NCBI GenBank assembly: GCA_934546985.1
Contig: CAKTEE010000002.1
Location: 1 to 64,000, forward strand
From: an uncultured Eubacteriales bacterium
GTDB taxonomy: Bacteria > Bacillota > Clostridia > Oscillospirales > Acutalibacteraceae
Length of the DNA stretch: 64,000 nucleotides
Direction: 5' to 3'
Shown here one piece after another: positions 26,290 through 34,658 of the stretch. The translations under genes were made by a program, and so were the position numbers. Below the pieces are notes generated by a model. It was not told the DNA's origin. It saw only the letters and a program-made list of their open reading frames with translations, and ran no database searches. The first letter of the stretch is position 1, and each line of letters begins with the position of its first letter.

Positions 26290-26457
26290 GTGAGTTTAAT
26301 ACCCTGTTCCTCCAATTGTATTTATCAGGAAGACGGCTATTGCGCTTTAAACTCCGTGTCAACCGTAAATTGTACTGAAAAAAATACTTGTCCGCACTTT
26401 ATTCAAAAAGAGACCATAAAGACAAAAAGAAATCAAAAAAATAAAATTATTCCATAA
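26290..26457 (+). CDS. Small Cys-rich protein (family often mis-named hydroxymyristoyl-ACP dehydratase)
   Basis: 55 codons from GTG 26290 to TAA 26455-26457, with AGGTAGGA five bases upstream. The pattern CSSNCIYQEDGYC ... CTEKNTCPHF, five spaced cysteines then a Lys-rich tail, matches small clostridial proteins that databases label as a dehydratase; nothing supports that enzyme activity. It looks like a metal-binding peptide. Its 3' end overlaps the convergent radA stop by 11 bases. Confidence 0.65.
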   Translation: MSLIPCSSNCIYQEDGYCALNSVSTVNCTEKNTCPHFIQKETIKTKRNQKNKIIP

Positions 26458-27820
26458 GCACTGCAAATGCTTCACGGATATTACAAACTCCGATTACTTC
26501 TATTTTACTTTTTATTGCTTTAGATATAGATGCAAAATTATGTCTTGGTATTATACATTTTCGAAAACCCATCCGTGCAGTTTCCTGAATACGTTGTTCA
26601 CAGTTATTTACTGATCGTATTTCTCCGCCTAAACCGATTTCACCAAATGCAATAATATTTTCAGGAACTGCCATATCTTTTAAACTGGATATTAAGGCCA
26701 AGGCGACAGTTAAATCGGCAGCCGGCTCATCCAGCTTCAAACCGCCAACTACATTAATATATGTATCCATATTTGATAAGAAATATCCTGCACGTTTTTC
26801 TAACACTGCAATCAGCATGGCCAAACGATTATAATCAAACCCAGTAGTCATACGACGCGGCGTTCCAAACCCTGTTGGAGTAACAAGCCCCTGAACTTCA
26901 GCAAGTATTGGGCGCGAACCTTCCATAACACAGGCAACACAGCTGCCTGACGTATTTTTCGGTCGACCTGCTAAAAGCATCATAGATGGATTCTCAACCT
27001 GATGTAAGCCATTGTCTAGCATTTCAAATACGCCGATTTCATTTGTTGAACCAAACCGGTTTTTAGCAGCACGTAAAATACGGTAGGATAGATTACGATC
27101 TCCTTCAAAATACAATACTGCATCTACTACATGTTCTAAGACTTTCGGTCCGGCGATATTTCCGTCTTTATTAACATGGCCGACAATAATTACCGGGATA
27201 TTCAGACTTTTTGCAGTCCGCATTAAAAGGTTCGTACATTCCCTGACCTGTGAAATACTGCCTGGCGAAGAGGCAGATTCAGGAAAATTCATGGTTTGAA
27301 TAGAATCAATAATTACCAGTTCCGGAGGCTGGGATTTCATATATTCGTTAATCAATTGAATATCTGTTTCTGATAGAAGAGAAAGATTATCTGTGACAAC
27401 CCCCAAACGTTTTGCACGCATTTTTATTTGATGAGGAGATTCTTCTCCGGATACATACAATATTTTCAGGCTATTTCCAATATACTGACAAATTTGCAAC
27501 AGTAATGTAGATTTACCAATTCCCGGATCCCCGCCAAGCAATACAAGGGAACCCTTGACAATACCTCCTCCTAACACACGATCCAGCTCAGGCATGCCCG
27601 TATGATAGCGATGTTCTGTTTCTTCAGAAATTTCACTGAGAGGAATTGCCCGCAATGCATGATGCATATCGTTATGATAACTATTGCTCTGCGGAAGTGT
27701 AGATTTTATTTGTTCTTCCATTGTATTCCATTCCCCGCAGCCGGAACATCTCCCATTCCATTTTGGGCTCTCATATCCGCAGGAAGAACACACATAGATT
27801 GTTTTCAATTTTGCTGCCAT
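26447..27820 (-). CDS. radA: DNA repair protein RadA
   Basis: 457 residues. Zinc finger CSSC ... CSGC (11-28), RecA-like ATPase with Walker A GDPGIGKS (97-104), the RadA-specific KNRFG motif (about 252), and a C-terminal Lon-protease-like domain. RadA promotes branch migration in homologous recombination. The start ATG 27820 follows a short AAGGATG leader. It lies 17 bases downstream of cwlD, and full length is present. Confidence 0.95.
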   Translation of the reverse strand: MAAKLKTIYVCSSCGYESPKWNGRCSGCGEWNTMEEQIKSTLPQSNSYHNDMHHALRAIPLSEISEETEHRYHTGMPELDRVLGGGIVKGSLVLLGGDPGIGKSTLLLQICQYIGNSLKILYVSGEESPHQIKMRAKRLGVVTDNLSLLSETDIQLINEYMKSQPPELVIIDSIQTMNFPESASSPGSISQVRECTNLLMRTAKSLNIPVIIVGHVNKDGNIAGPKVLEHVVDAVLYFEGDRNLSYRILRAAKNRFGSTNEIGVFEMLDNGLHQVENPSMMLLAGRPKNTSGSCVACVMEGSRPILAEVQGLVTPTGFGTPRRMTTGFDYNRLAMLIAVLEKRAGYFLSNMDTYINVVGGLKLDEPAADLTVALALISSLKDMAVPENIIAFGEIGLGGEIRSVNNCEQRIQETARMGFRKCIIPRHNFASISKAIKSKIEVIGVCNIREAFAVLME

Positions 27821-27837
27821 ATCTGAAACATCCTTTT

Positions 27838-28563
27838 TTAATTAATCTGCAAATAATTAACTAAACCGCACATAATTGTAAAAGCCAATTGGTTTTGATA
27901 GGAAGTATCTTTTAGCTTTTTTACTTCCTGTTGATTAGATAAAAAACCACATTCTACCATTACTGCCGTAGATTGCGCCTTATATAATAAATAAATAGAT
28001 TTGGTTGATGGCTTTATTTCCCGCTTATTATCCGTTTGAATATTGGAAATAATAGAATTTTGGATTTCTTCTGCCAGCAAAGGGCTTTGTTCATCATTGG
28101 GTGAATAAAAAACCTGCGCGCCATGATATTTTTCTTCTGAATATTTATTTTGATGGACGCTGATGAAAAGGTTATTCGGCGTTTCCTGCATAATTTTCAT
28201 GCGGTTATGTAGGTCAGAAGTTTTAATATCTTTAATTTTTGTTGCACCAGAATCATGGATAGAAATATCTTCGCTGCGTGTCATTATGACCTGAAATCCG
28301 GTAAAACGCAAAAAATCGGCGAGTTTGAGGCTGATAGATAAATTAATATCTTTTTCGACTGTTCCGTCACATCCAATCGCGCCACCGTCAACCCCGCCAT
28401 GACCGGGATCAATGATAATGGTTGGTAAAGTATTTGTGTTGTCTTTAACCTTACTATTTACAATAACATCTTCCGATTTTTGAAAAATAAAGCAAATCAA
28501 AACTACAATAGCTAACGTTAGTGCACCCATGCAAAACCACTGTTTCTTATTCAATAAAACCAC
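27838..28563 (-). CDS. cwlD: N-acetylmuramoyl-L-alanine amidase CwlD (spore cortex)
   Basis: 241 residues. N-terminal membrane anchor (about 10-28), then an Amidase_3 domain with zinc ligands in DPGHGG, EKDINL and SVHQNK, and the catalytic Glu in MVECGFLSN. CwlD, with PdaA, makes muramic-delta-lactam in spore cortex so that germination enzymes recognise it. The size and the early membrane anchor fit CwlD rather than an autolysin with wall-binding repeats. The next gene, radA, follows 17 bases later. Confidence 0.9.
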   Translation of the reverse strand: MVLLNKKQWFCMGALTLAIVVLICFIFQKSEDVIVNSKVKDNTNTLPTIIIDPGHGGVDGGAIGCDGTVEKDINLSISLKLADFLRFTGFQVIMTRSEDISIHDSGATKIKDIKTSDLHNRMKIMQETPNNLFISVHQNKYSEEKYHGAQVFYSPNDEQSPLLAEEIQNSIISNIQTDNKREIKPSTKSIYLLYKAQSTAVMVECGFLSNQQEVKKLKDTSYQNQLAFTIMCGLVNYLQIN

Positions 28564-28611
28564 CTCAAAATTGGTATATGCTTGATTTGAGGCGGATATA
28601 ACAGCAAAGTG

Positions 28612-29166
28612 CTATTTGCGCTGATTTGAGATGTTTTTATACATAATATGCTCGCTTATTGAAAAATGATGGCAGCCAATGGTATAAGATAACTGAGAAA
28701 CCAGTGGGGTAACAATTTGCAGTGCAATACAAATGAGAATTGAGAACCATGTAATTTGGGTAATGTTGTTTCCTGCTGAAAAAATGGTATTTAAAATTGA
28801 CAAATATTGAATATTTAATATTCGATACCAAAAAACAGAAACTTCAGATTGAAGAATTTTTAAAATAATTAAAACAACTGTGCTTAAAAAATATGGTACA
28901 GATGCTAATAATCCAACCTTTAACCCTTTCCATCTATCAATCTTGGGGTCAGATGTACTGTTTCCCGCTTTCCACAATACTCCATAAAAAGAAGGAAAAT
29001 AAACCAAACATACGAATATCTGGTTTAAAAAAAAGCCTGATTTATGAATAGCAGAAGCAATCCCTAATATAGTAATAGTAATTGCTGCTACAAAAAATTT
29101 TCCCATAAGTTCAAATTTAAAGACGGATAACGCCAGACTGCCAATACTGTTTTTATTTTTCACCAT
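28612..29166 (-). CDS. Predicted membrane protein, unknown function
   Basis: 184 residues with four or five hydrophobic segments and a basic cytoplasmic N terminus. I do not recognise a family. ATG 29166 (MVKNKN) is preferred because GGGGT lies about nine bases before it; an ATG five codons earlier has no ribosome binding site. It lies 48 bases upstream of cwlD on the same strand and could be co-transcribed. Confidence 0.6.
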   Translation of the reverse strand: MVKNKNSIGSLALSVFKFELMGKFFVAAITITILGIASAIHKSGFFLNQIFVCLVYFPSFYGVLWKAGNSTSDPKIDRWKGLKVGLLASVPYFLSTVVLIILKILQSEVSVFWYRILNIQYLSILNTIFSAGNNITQITWFSILICIALQIVTPLVSQLSYTIGCHHFSISEHIMYKNISNQRK

Positions 29167-29228
29167 TATTTTCAACCCCATCTAACACAGTTTATTTTAT
29201 ATTATATCTAAAATATATGGATAAAACA

Positions 29229-29272
29229 AGAAAGGGCGTGGATTTTCTGAAGATTCAGAGTCCACGCCCTTT
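29229..29272 (-). terminator. Terminator of tyrS
   Basis: AAAGGGCGTGGA (29231-29242) pairs perfectly with TCCACGCCCTTT (29261-29272), and TCTGAA/TTCAGA extend the pairing inside. The minus-strand exit reads CTTGTTTTAT. It lies 12 bases after the tyrS stop. Confidence 0.85.
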
Positions 29273-29284
29273 CAAAAATACAAT

Positions 29285-30508
29285 TTACAGAGTAACTTTA
29301 TGGAAAACTTTTTTTCCTTTTTTTATAATAATACCGCTATCAGCAATATCTTGTATGGAAACACCTGCATTAATATCCGTAACTTTTTTATCATTAACGG
29401 AGATACCGCCTTGCTGTATCAGTCTGCGCGCTTCCCCTTTTGACGGTGCCAACGAAGTTTTTACAAGCAAATCAATAATGCTTACTGTTCCATCGGTAAA
29501 ATCCTGTTCATTCAGGTTTGTAGATGGCATATTTGCAGAATCTGTACCTTTAGAAAAGAGTGCTCGTGCAGTTTCCTGCGCCTTTAAAGCTTCTTCCTCA
29601 CCATGGATAAGTTTTGTTACTTCATATGCGAGAATTTCTTTTACTTTATTTAATTCACTGCCTTCTAATAATTCATATTCAGCAATTTGTTCTAATGGCA
29701 AAAATGTCAAAAGTTTAAGGCATTTAATAACATCTGCATCATTAACATTGCGCCAGTATTGATAAAATTCATAGGGAGTTGTTTTTTCAGGATCCAGCCA
29801 AAGTGCCCCCTTTTCTGTTTTTCCCATCTTTTTTCCTTCACTTGTTTGTAAAAGTGTAAAGGTCATGCCATAAGCTTCTTTCTGGTCTGCACGCCGTATC
29901 AGTTCAACACCGCCAATAATATTGCTCCATTGGTCATCTCCGCCCAGTTCCAGTTCACAATCATACTTGCGGTTTAATTCCAGAAAATCATAGCTTTGCA
30001 TCAGCATATAGTTCAATTCAAAAAAAGAAAGTCCGCGTTCCAGACGCTGTTTATAACATTCTGCTGCAAGCATACGATTCACAGAAAAGTGAACGCCGAT
30101 TTCACGAATAAAATTAATATAATTTAAATTTAGTAGCCAGTCGCCATTATTAACCATAATTGCTTTTCCATTAGAAAAATCAATCAGACGGGACATTTGT
30201 TTCTGAAAACAGTCGATATTATGCTGAATTTCTTCCTTTGTCAGCATTTTGCGCATATCGGTTTTACCTGATGGATCTCCGACCATACCTGTTCCACCGC
30301 CAAATAGAGCAATCGGAGTATGTCCGGCCCTTTGCATATGCGCCATAACCATAATTTGAACAAAGTGACCTACATGCAGGCTATCGGCCGTTGGGTCAAA
30401 ACCAATATAAAATTTTATCTTTTCTTTTTCCAGTTTTTCTTTAATTTTTTCTTCATTTGTCATTTGTGCTATCATACCGCGGGCTTTTAATTCTTCAAAA
30501 ACACTCAT
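29285..30508 (-). CDS. tyrS: Tyrosyl-tRNA synthetase
   Basis: 407 residues, class I synthetase. HVGH (HIGH motif) near residue 47, the tyrosine-binding GGDDQWSN block, KMGKT (KMSKS motif) near 230, and a C-terminal S4 RNA-binding domain (about 345-400). It charges tRNA-Tyr in the cytoplasm. AGGAGGT lies five bases before the ATG. A T-box leader and a consensus promoter lie upstream, and a strong terminator downstream, so it is a single-gene transcription unit. Confidence 0.96.
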   Translation of the reverse strand: MSVFEELKARGMIAQMTNEEKIKEKLEKEKIKFYIGFDPTADSLHVGHFVQIMVMAHMQRAGHTPIALFGGGTGMVGDPSGKTDMRKMLTKEEIQHNIDCFQKQMSRLIDFSNGKAIMVNNGDWLLNLNYINFIREIGVHFSVNRMLAAECYKQRLERGLSFFELNYMLMQSYDFLELNRKYDCELELGGDDQWSNIIGGVELIRRADQKEAYGMTFTLLQTSEGKKMGKTEKGALWLDPEKTTPYEFYQYWRNVNDADVIKCLKLLTFLPLEQIAEYELLEGSELNKVKEILAYEVTKLIHGEEEALKAQETARALFSKGTDSANMPSTNLNEQDFTDGTVSIIDLLVKTSLAPSKGEARRLIQQGGISVNDKKVTDINAGVSIQDIADSGIIIKKGKKVFHKVTL

Positions 30509-30532
30509 AATTTACCTCCTGATTTAAAAAAT

Positions 30533-30781
30533 AAAAAAAGTCCTCTGCTCAAGCAGAGGACGGAAAATCCGTGGTACCACCTCAATTTACCGCATAACAA
30601 GCGGCCTCAATGGATAAATAAATACCCTTGCAGGATAACGTCTGCAACACGGCTCAGCCTACTGGTTTACCGTTCAGCCTGCGGCTCAAAGATGTATTTC
30701 ATAAATACTTCACACTTCCTTTCACCAACCGGAAGTTCTCTTTGCCGAAGATATTTTATTACTTCTTCTTATCATAGCCAT
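30533..30781 (-). promoter_or_regulatory. T-box riboswitch (tyrosine) upstream of tyrS
   Basis: On the minus strand the leader contains a Stem I with a GGTTGGTG apical loop, a specifier loop with the Tyr codon TAC (30696-30694), the T-box core GGTGGTACCACGG (30581-30569) and an intrinsic terminator (stem 30561-30540, then TTTTTTT). The UGGU bulge would pair with the ACCA end of an uncharged tRNA-Tyr, with discriminator A. Uncharged tRNA should stabilise the antiterminator and switch on tyrS. Confidence 0.93.
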
Positions 30782-30788
30782 TGGATGT

Positions 30789-30817
30789 ATTATATCGAAG
30801 CCATACAAATTTGTCAA
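30789..30817 (-). promoter_or_regulatory. Consensus sigma-A promoter of tyrS
   Basis: On the minus strand TTGACA (30817-30812), 17-base spacer, TATAAT (30794-30789): both hexamers match the consensus fully. The -35 overlaps the recN stop codon. Transcription would start near 30781, giving a T-box leader of about 250 bases. Confidence 0.92.
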
Positions 30818-32490
30818 GTAGAAGATTGTGCATTTTTCAGCATTTCTTCTGCACTTTTTAATTGTAAATCCGTAATTTCAAACCCACCCATGATTCTGGC
30901 TATCTCCTGTTTGCGGCCTTCCAAATCTAAAGTACGTACAATAGTAAATGTACGTTGTTCCTGGATTTTCTTTTCAATCAACATATGTTGATGTGCCTGA
31001 ACAGCAATTTGAGCCGAATGTGTCACGCAAATAATTTGCCTGTTTTTGGCCGCCTGCCGTAATTTTAAGCCGATTTTTTGCGCGGCACGCCCGCTGACGC
31101 CTGTATCAATTTCATCAAATATCAAAGTACCAACATCATCTTTGTCAGCAAGAACATTTTTGATTGCCAGCATAATACGGGAAAGTTCGCCGCCCGAAGC
31201 TACTTTAGCCAACGGCTTTGGTGCTTCGCCCGGATTTACTGAAATTAAAAATTCAATTCCATCAATACCATTGCAAGAAAGACTAACAGGTTTTATATGT
31301 GTTATGAAAACAGCCTTAGGCATATCCAGATAATGAAGTTCTTCCATAATTTTTTCAGAAAACTGTCTTGCAGCTCTTTGTCTTTGCTCCGATAAAAGTA
31401 CAGCCAACTTTTGTGCACAATCATAACATTTAAGATATTCTTGTTCTAAATATACGATGCGTTCCTCTGACATCGTAATTTCTTCGAGCTCCTTTACGGC
31501 ATTATCCAAATACGCAAGGATATCTTTTTCTTCATAACCGTATTTTTTGCGTAAACGATATAATAAATCTAAACGCTCCTCAGTATCAGCCAAAGCCTGT
31601 TCATCAAAATCAAAATTATCGATTTTATCACGTATTTCATTGGTATATTCTTGTATGTCATACGCTGTATCCGAAATTGCGTTTGATAACGTTTCTAAAC
31701 TCATATCGTAATGTGCCGCATTCGATAAAAGATTAGAGCAATTACTTAACTGTTCACAAATCCCTGGGAAATCTTCAAGACCGTAAAGTATCTGATAAGC
31801 TTCATTTAGTTTCTGGATGATTTTTTCTCCATTTGCCAATAAATGTTTCTGTTGAAGAAGTTCTTCCATTTCTCCTTCTCTAATTTCTGCCTGCTGTATT
31901 TCATCTATTTGATATTTCAGCAAATCGATTCTGCGTTCTTTTTCTGCATCATCCATTTGCAGTTCTTTTAATTCCTTTTGGAACTGACACATTTTCTGAT
32001 AAATTGCCTGATATTTTTCCAGAATATTATTATCTTCCAACAATAAATCAATAAACCCCAAGTGCTTTTCAGACTGTAAAAGAGCCTGACTGTCATGCTG
32101 CCCATGGATATTTACTAAATTTTTCCCTAAAGTTTTTAATATGGCAACGGTCGCCGGTTTGCCATTGATGCGGCATGTATTTTTGCCATCCGCAGTAATT
32201 TTACGATAGAATAATAAGTTTTTTTCATCTCCCAAATCAAAACCTAATTCCTCAGCCTGATTAATCACTTTATCAGACAACTCTGCAAAAAGTGCACTCA
32301 CGCTGGCAAACGCTGCACCTGTACGAACAATATCTCTGGAAACCCGTTCCCCGAGAACTGTATTTAAAGAATCTATAATAATAGATTTTCCTGCACCGGT
32401 CTCACCCGTAAGAACGTTTAAACCATTAGACAGGTCAATTCTGCATTTTTCAATAACAGCGATATTTTCTATGTACAGTTGCTGCAGCAT
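30814..32490 (-). CDS. recN: DNA repair protein RecN
   Basis: 558 residues, SMC-like. Walker A GETGAGKS (29-36), a long coiled-coil middle, an ABC signature LSRIMLAIK in LASGGELSRIMLA form, and Walker B TLIFDEIDTGVSG. RecN acts early at double-strand breaks. It follows argR by 15 bases on the minus strand, the usual argR-recN order of Firmicutes. Its stop codon sits within the tyrS promoter. Confidence 0.95.
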   Translation of the reverse strand: MLQQLYIENIAVIEKCRIDLSNGLNVLTGETGAGKSIIIDSLNTVLGERVSRDIVRTGAAFASVSALFAELSDKVINQAEELGFDLGDEKNLLFYRKITADGKNTCRINGKPATVAILKTLGKNLVNIHGQHDSQALLQSEKHLGFIDLLLEDNNILEKYQAIYQKMCQFQKELKELQMDDAEKERRIDLLKYQIDEIQQAEIREGEMEELLQQKHLLANGEKIIQKLNEAYQILYGLEDFPGICEQLSNCSNLLSNAAHYDMSLETLSNAISDTAYDIQEYTNEIRDKIDNFDFDEQALADTEERLDLLYRLRKKYGYEEKDILAYLDNAVKELEEITMSEERIVYLEQEYLKCYDCAQKLAVLLSEQRQRAARQFSEKIMEELHYLDMPKAVFITHIKPVSLSCNGIDGIEFLISVNPGEAPKPLAKVASGGELSRIMLAIKNVLADKDDVGTLIFDEIDTGVSGRAAQKIGLKLRQAAKNRQIICVTHSAQIAVQAHQHMLIEKKIQEQRTFTIVRTLDLEGRKQEIARIMGGFEITDLQLKSAEEMLKNAQSST

Positions 32491-32505
32491 ATTATCACCT
32501 TATCC

Positions 32506-32964
32506 TTATTGCGGAAACATTTTTTTTAAATTCTGCACCATTTTAACTGCATAGGATTCTGTTCTCAGCAAAACAAAAATCGTGTCATCTCCTGCAAGGG
32601 TTCCAACCAATCCTTCCCATTGCATAGCATCCAATGCAGCACAAACAGCCTGTGCCATACCTGCATAACAACGCAGTACAACTGTATTGCCGGCATAATC
32701 AACATTGGTTATGGAATTAACAAAAAGCGTATAGAATTTAGCAGATAAATCTCCGGTATCGCTTTTCACGTTGGTATAACGATATTTTCCGGTAGAAGAA
32801 AGAGTTTTCACAAGGCGAAGTTCTTTAATATCTCTTGAAATGGTTGCCTGTGTTACTTCAAATCCACAGCGTTTTAATTTTTCGAGAATTTCGTCCTGTG
32901 TCTCTATTTCGTTTTGCTGAATAAATTCCAAAATCTTTGCATGACGTTTTGCCTTCATCTCCAA
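32506..32964 (-). CDS. argR: Arginine repressor ArgR/AhrC
   Basis: 152 residues. N-terminal winged helix with the SRD motif (ATISRDIKELRLVK, about 40-53) and a C-terminal hexamerisation/arginine-binding domain with GTLAGDDTIF. It represses arginine biosynthesis genes when arginine is bound. The gene lies between nadK and recN in the long minus-strand block. No ARG box could be defined with confidence inside the window. Confidence 0.95.
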   Translation of the reverse strand: MEMKAKRHAKILEFIQQNEIETQDEILEKLKRCGFEVTQATISRDIKELRLVKTLSSTGKYRYTNVKSDTGDLSAKFYTLFVNSITNVDYAGNTVVLRCYAGMAQAVCAALDAMQWEGLVGTLAGDDTIFVLLRTESYAVKMVQNLKKMFPQ

Positions 32965-32991
32965 TTATCCTCCCTGAAAACTCTGTCGCGA

Positions 32992-33840
32992 TTATCTTTT
33001 ATCTGACAGTTTTCGATTTAAAATATCATAAAAATCTTCGTGCTTTATACGAATCAAATCCGCGTATTTTTGGGATTTTTTAATCAAAACACGGCAATCT
33101 TCATCTAATAAAATACCCTCTTCTCCATCGACAGTAAGGTAAACATTTGAGCTGTGTGTGGAAATTTCCAGCGCAACTTCCGGTCGAAACATAATGGTAC
33201 GGTTAAAGAGTGAATGAGGACAAATAGGCGTCAAAAGTATCGTTTCTATCTGAGGGTCAACAACAGGTCCGCCGGCTGATAGTGAATAAGCAGTTGAACC
33301 CGTAGGCGTTGAAACGATAATTCCATCAGATAAATATTCATTTACATTTGAGCCGTCGCATGAGACTTTGATATCAACAATGGTAGATAATGAACCTCGG
33401 GAAATTACAGCGTCGTTTAAGCAACACGTTTTTTTAATAGACTTATTTCCTTTTATCAAAGAAATGTCAAGCATCATTCTATGGTCGATTTTATAATTTC
33501 CATGAATCAGCCGTTCTATGTCCTGCAATTCATTTTTCTCCAAACCTGCCATAAATCCCAATCGTCCGGCGTTGACTCCCAACACAGGTTTTTGATAGTT
33601 TGCCGCGCTTTTGGCAGTATGAATAATCGTTCCATCCCCGCCTATTGTTATAATAACGTCACATATCTTTATTAAATCCTCATACGGATAAAAAGACGTA
33701 CCGTTTATAGTGGGAAAAAAGTCTATTAAATCTAAAGAAAATAAAATTTCAGAAGTATATTTCTTTAGTTCTTCACATATTTTCAACGTTACTTCATGGG
33801 CATGTGTTTTAGTAAGATTAGGTATGATTGCAATTTTCAA
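32992..33840 (-). CDS. nadK: NAD kinase, probable TTG start
   Basis: 282 residues from TTG 33840 (MKIAIIPN in the mature frame). GGDGT and NDAVISRG are the ATP/NAD-binding motifs, and PTGSTAYSLSAGGP is the conserved lid. It phosphorylates NAD to NADP. TTG 33840 is preferred since GGTGG lies eight bases before it and the family begins MKIAIIPN; an ATG at 33858 lacks a ribosome binding site. Either start overlaps the end of tlyA by 23-41 bases, so the two are coupled. Confidence 0.9.
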   Translation of the reverse strand: MKIAIIPNLTKTHAHEVTLKICEELKKYTSEILFSLDLIDFFPTINGTSFYPYEDLIKICDVIITIGGDGTIIHTAKSAANYQKPVLGVNAGRLGFMAGLEKNELQDIERLIHGNYKIDHRMMLDISLIKGNKSIKKTCCLNDAVISRGSLSTIVDIKVSCDGSNVNEYLSDGIIVSTPTGSTAYSLSAGGPVVDPQIETILLTPICPHSLFNRTIMFRPEVALEISTHSSNVYLTVDGEEGILLDEDCRVLIKKSQKYADLIRIKHEDFYDILNRKLSDKR

Positions 33841-34657
33841 TTTTTGTTCCACCGCCATTCAATATTCGATGGGATTCCTCTACGACTGAGGAAATATTTA
33901 TTTCAGGATAACCCGTCCGCTCTTTTTTACCTATATACATTAAATATTCGATATTACCTTCCGGTCCCTTTACAGGAGAAAATGTCAATCCATATACAAA
34001 AAAATGATTTTCTTTTGTAAAGGATAACACCTTTTCGATTACTTCAAGATGCACATTCAGATCACGTACGACTCCTTTTTTCCCAATTTTATCTCGACCT
34101 GCTTCAAATTGAGGTTTTATCAAACAAACAGCCGTGCCTTCCGGCGCCAATAAAGCGTATAATACCGGCAAAATTATTTTCAGAGATATAAATGATACAT
34201 CAACACTGGCAAAATCAATGCTGTCAGGAATCTGTTCTTGTGTTACATAGCGGAAATTTGTTCGCTCCATATTAATAACTCTGGAATCCGTTCTTAATTT
34301 CCATGCCAGTTGTCCATAGCCAACGTCAATAGAATACACTTTAATACAGCCGTTTTGTAGCATACAATCAGTAAAACCGCCTGTGGATGCCCCTATATCC
34401 ATTGCAATACATCCATCTAATGAGATGGGAAAGTAGTTCATTGCTTTTTCCAGCTTTAAGCCGCCGCGGCTAACATATGGTAAGGCATTTCCCCTTACTT
34501 CAATTTTATCATCATTTTTAATACTGGTTCCTGCCTTGTCGGCCTTCTGGTTGTTCACATAAACCTGACCTGCCATAATAACTGCGCGTGCCCGCTCCCT
34601 GCTCGGAACAAGACCAAGTTCAAATAATGCCACATCTAATCTCTTTTTTTCAGACAA
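33818..34657 (-). CDS. tlyA: TlyA family rRNA 2'-O-methyltransferase, TTG start
   Basis: 279 residues. N-terminal S4 domain (KKRLDVALFELGLVPSRERARAVIMAG...), then an FtsJ-like Rossmann methyltransferase with MDIGASTGGFTDC and DVSFISL. TlyA modifies 16S and 23S rRNA (C1409/C1920) in mycobacteria; in Clostridia the hemolysin name is historical. The start is TTG 34657, with GGAGGTG six bases upstream inside the end of dxs; the stop of dxs is one base before it. The frame is open further upstream but those residues lie inside dxs. Confidence 0.9.
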   Translation of the reverse strand: MSEKKRLDVALFELGLVPSRERARAVIMAGQVYVNNQKADKAGTSIKNDDKIEVRGNALPYVSRGGLKLEKAMNYFPISLDGCIAMDIGASTGGFTDCMLQNGCIKVYSIDVGYGQLAWKLRTDSRVINMERTNFRYVTQEQIPDSIDFASVDVSFISLKIILPVLYALLAPEGTAVCLIKPQFEAGRDKIGKKGVVRDLNVHLEVIEKVLSFTKENHFFVYGLTFSPVKGPEGNIEYLMYIGKKERTGYPEINISSVVEESHRILNGGGTKIENCNHT

Positions 34658-34658
34658 A

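Noticed and set aside
26009..26362. A 117-codon minus-strand frame upstream of the adaptor gene
   Set aside because: It overlaps the adaptor's signal region out of frame and the convincing small Cys gene on the other strand, and its composition is not protein-like.
29217..29762. A 181-codon plus-strand frame opposite tyrS
   Set aside because: It is antisense to the tyrS 3' end and crosses its terminator hairpin; the translation shows no recognisable domain.
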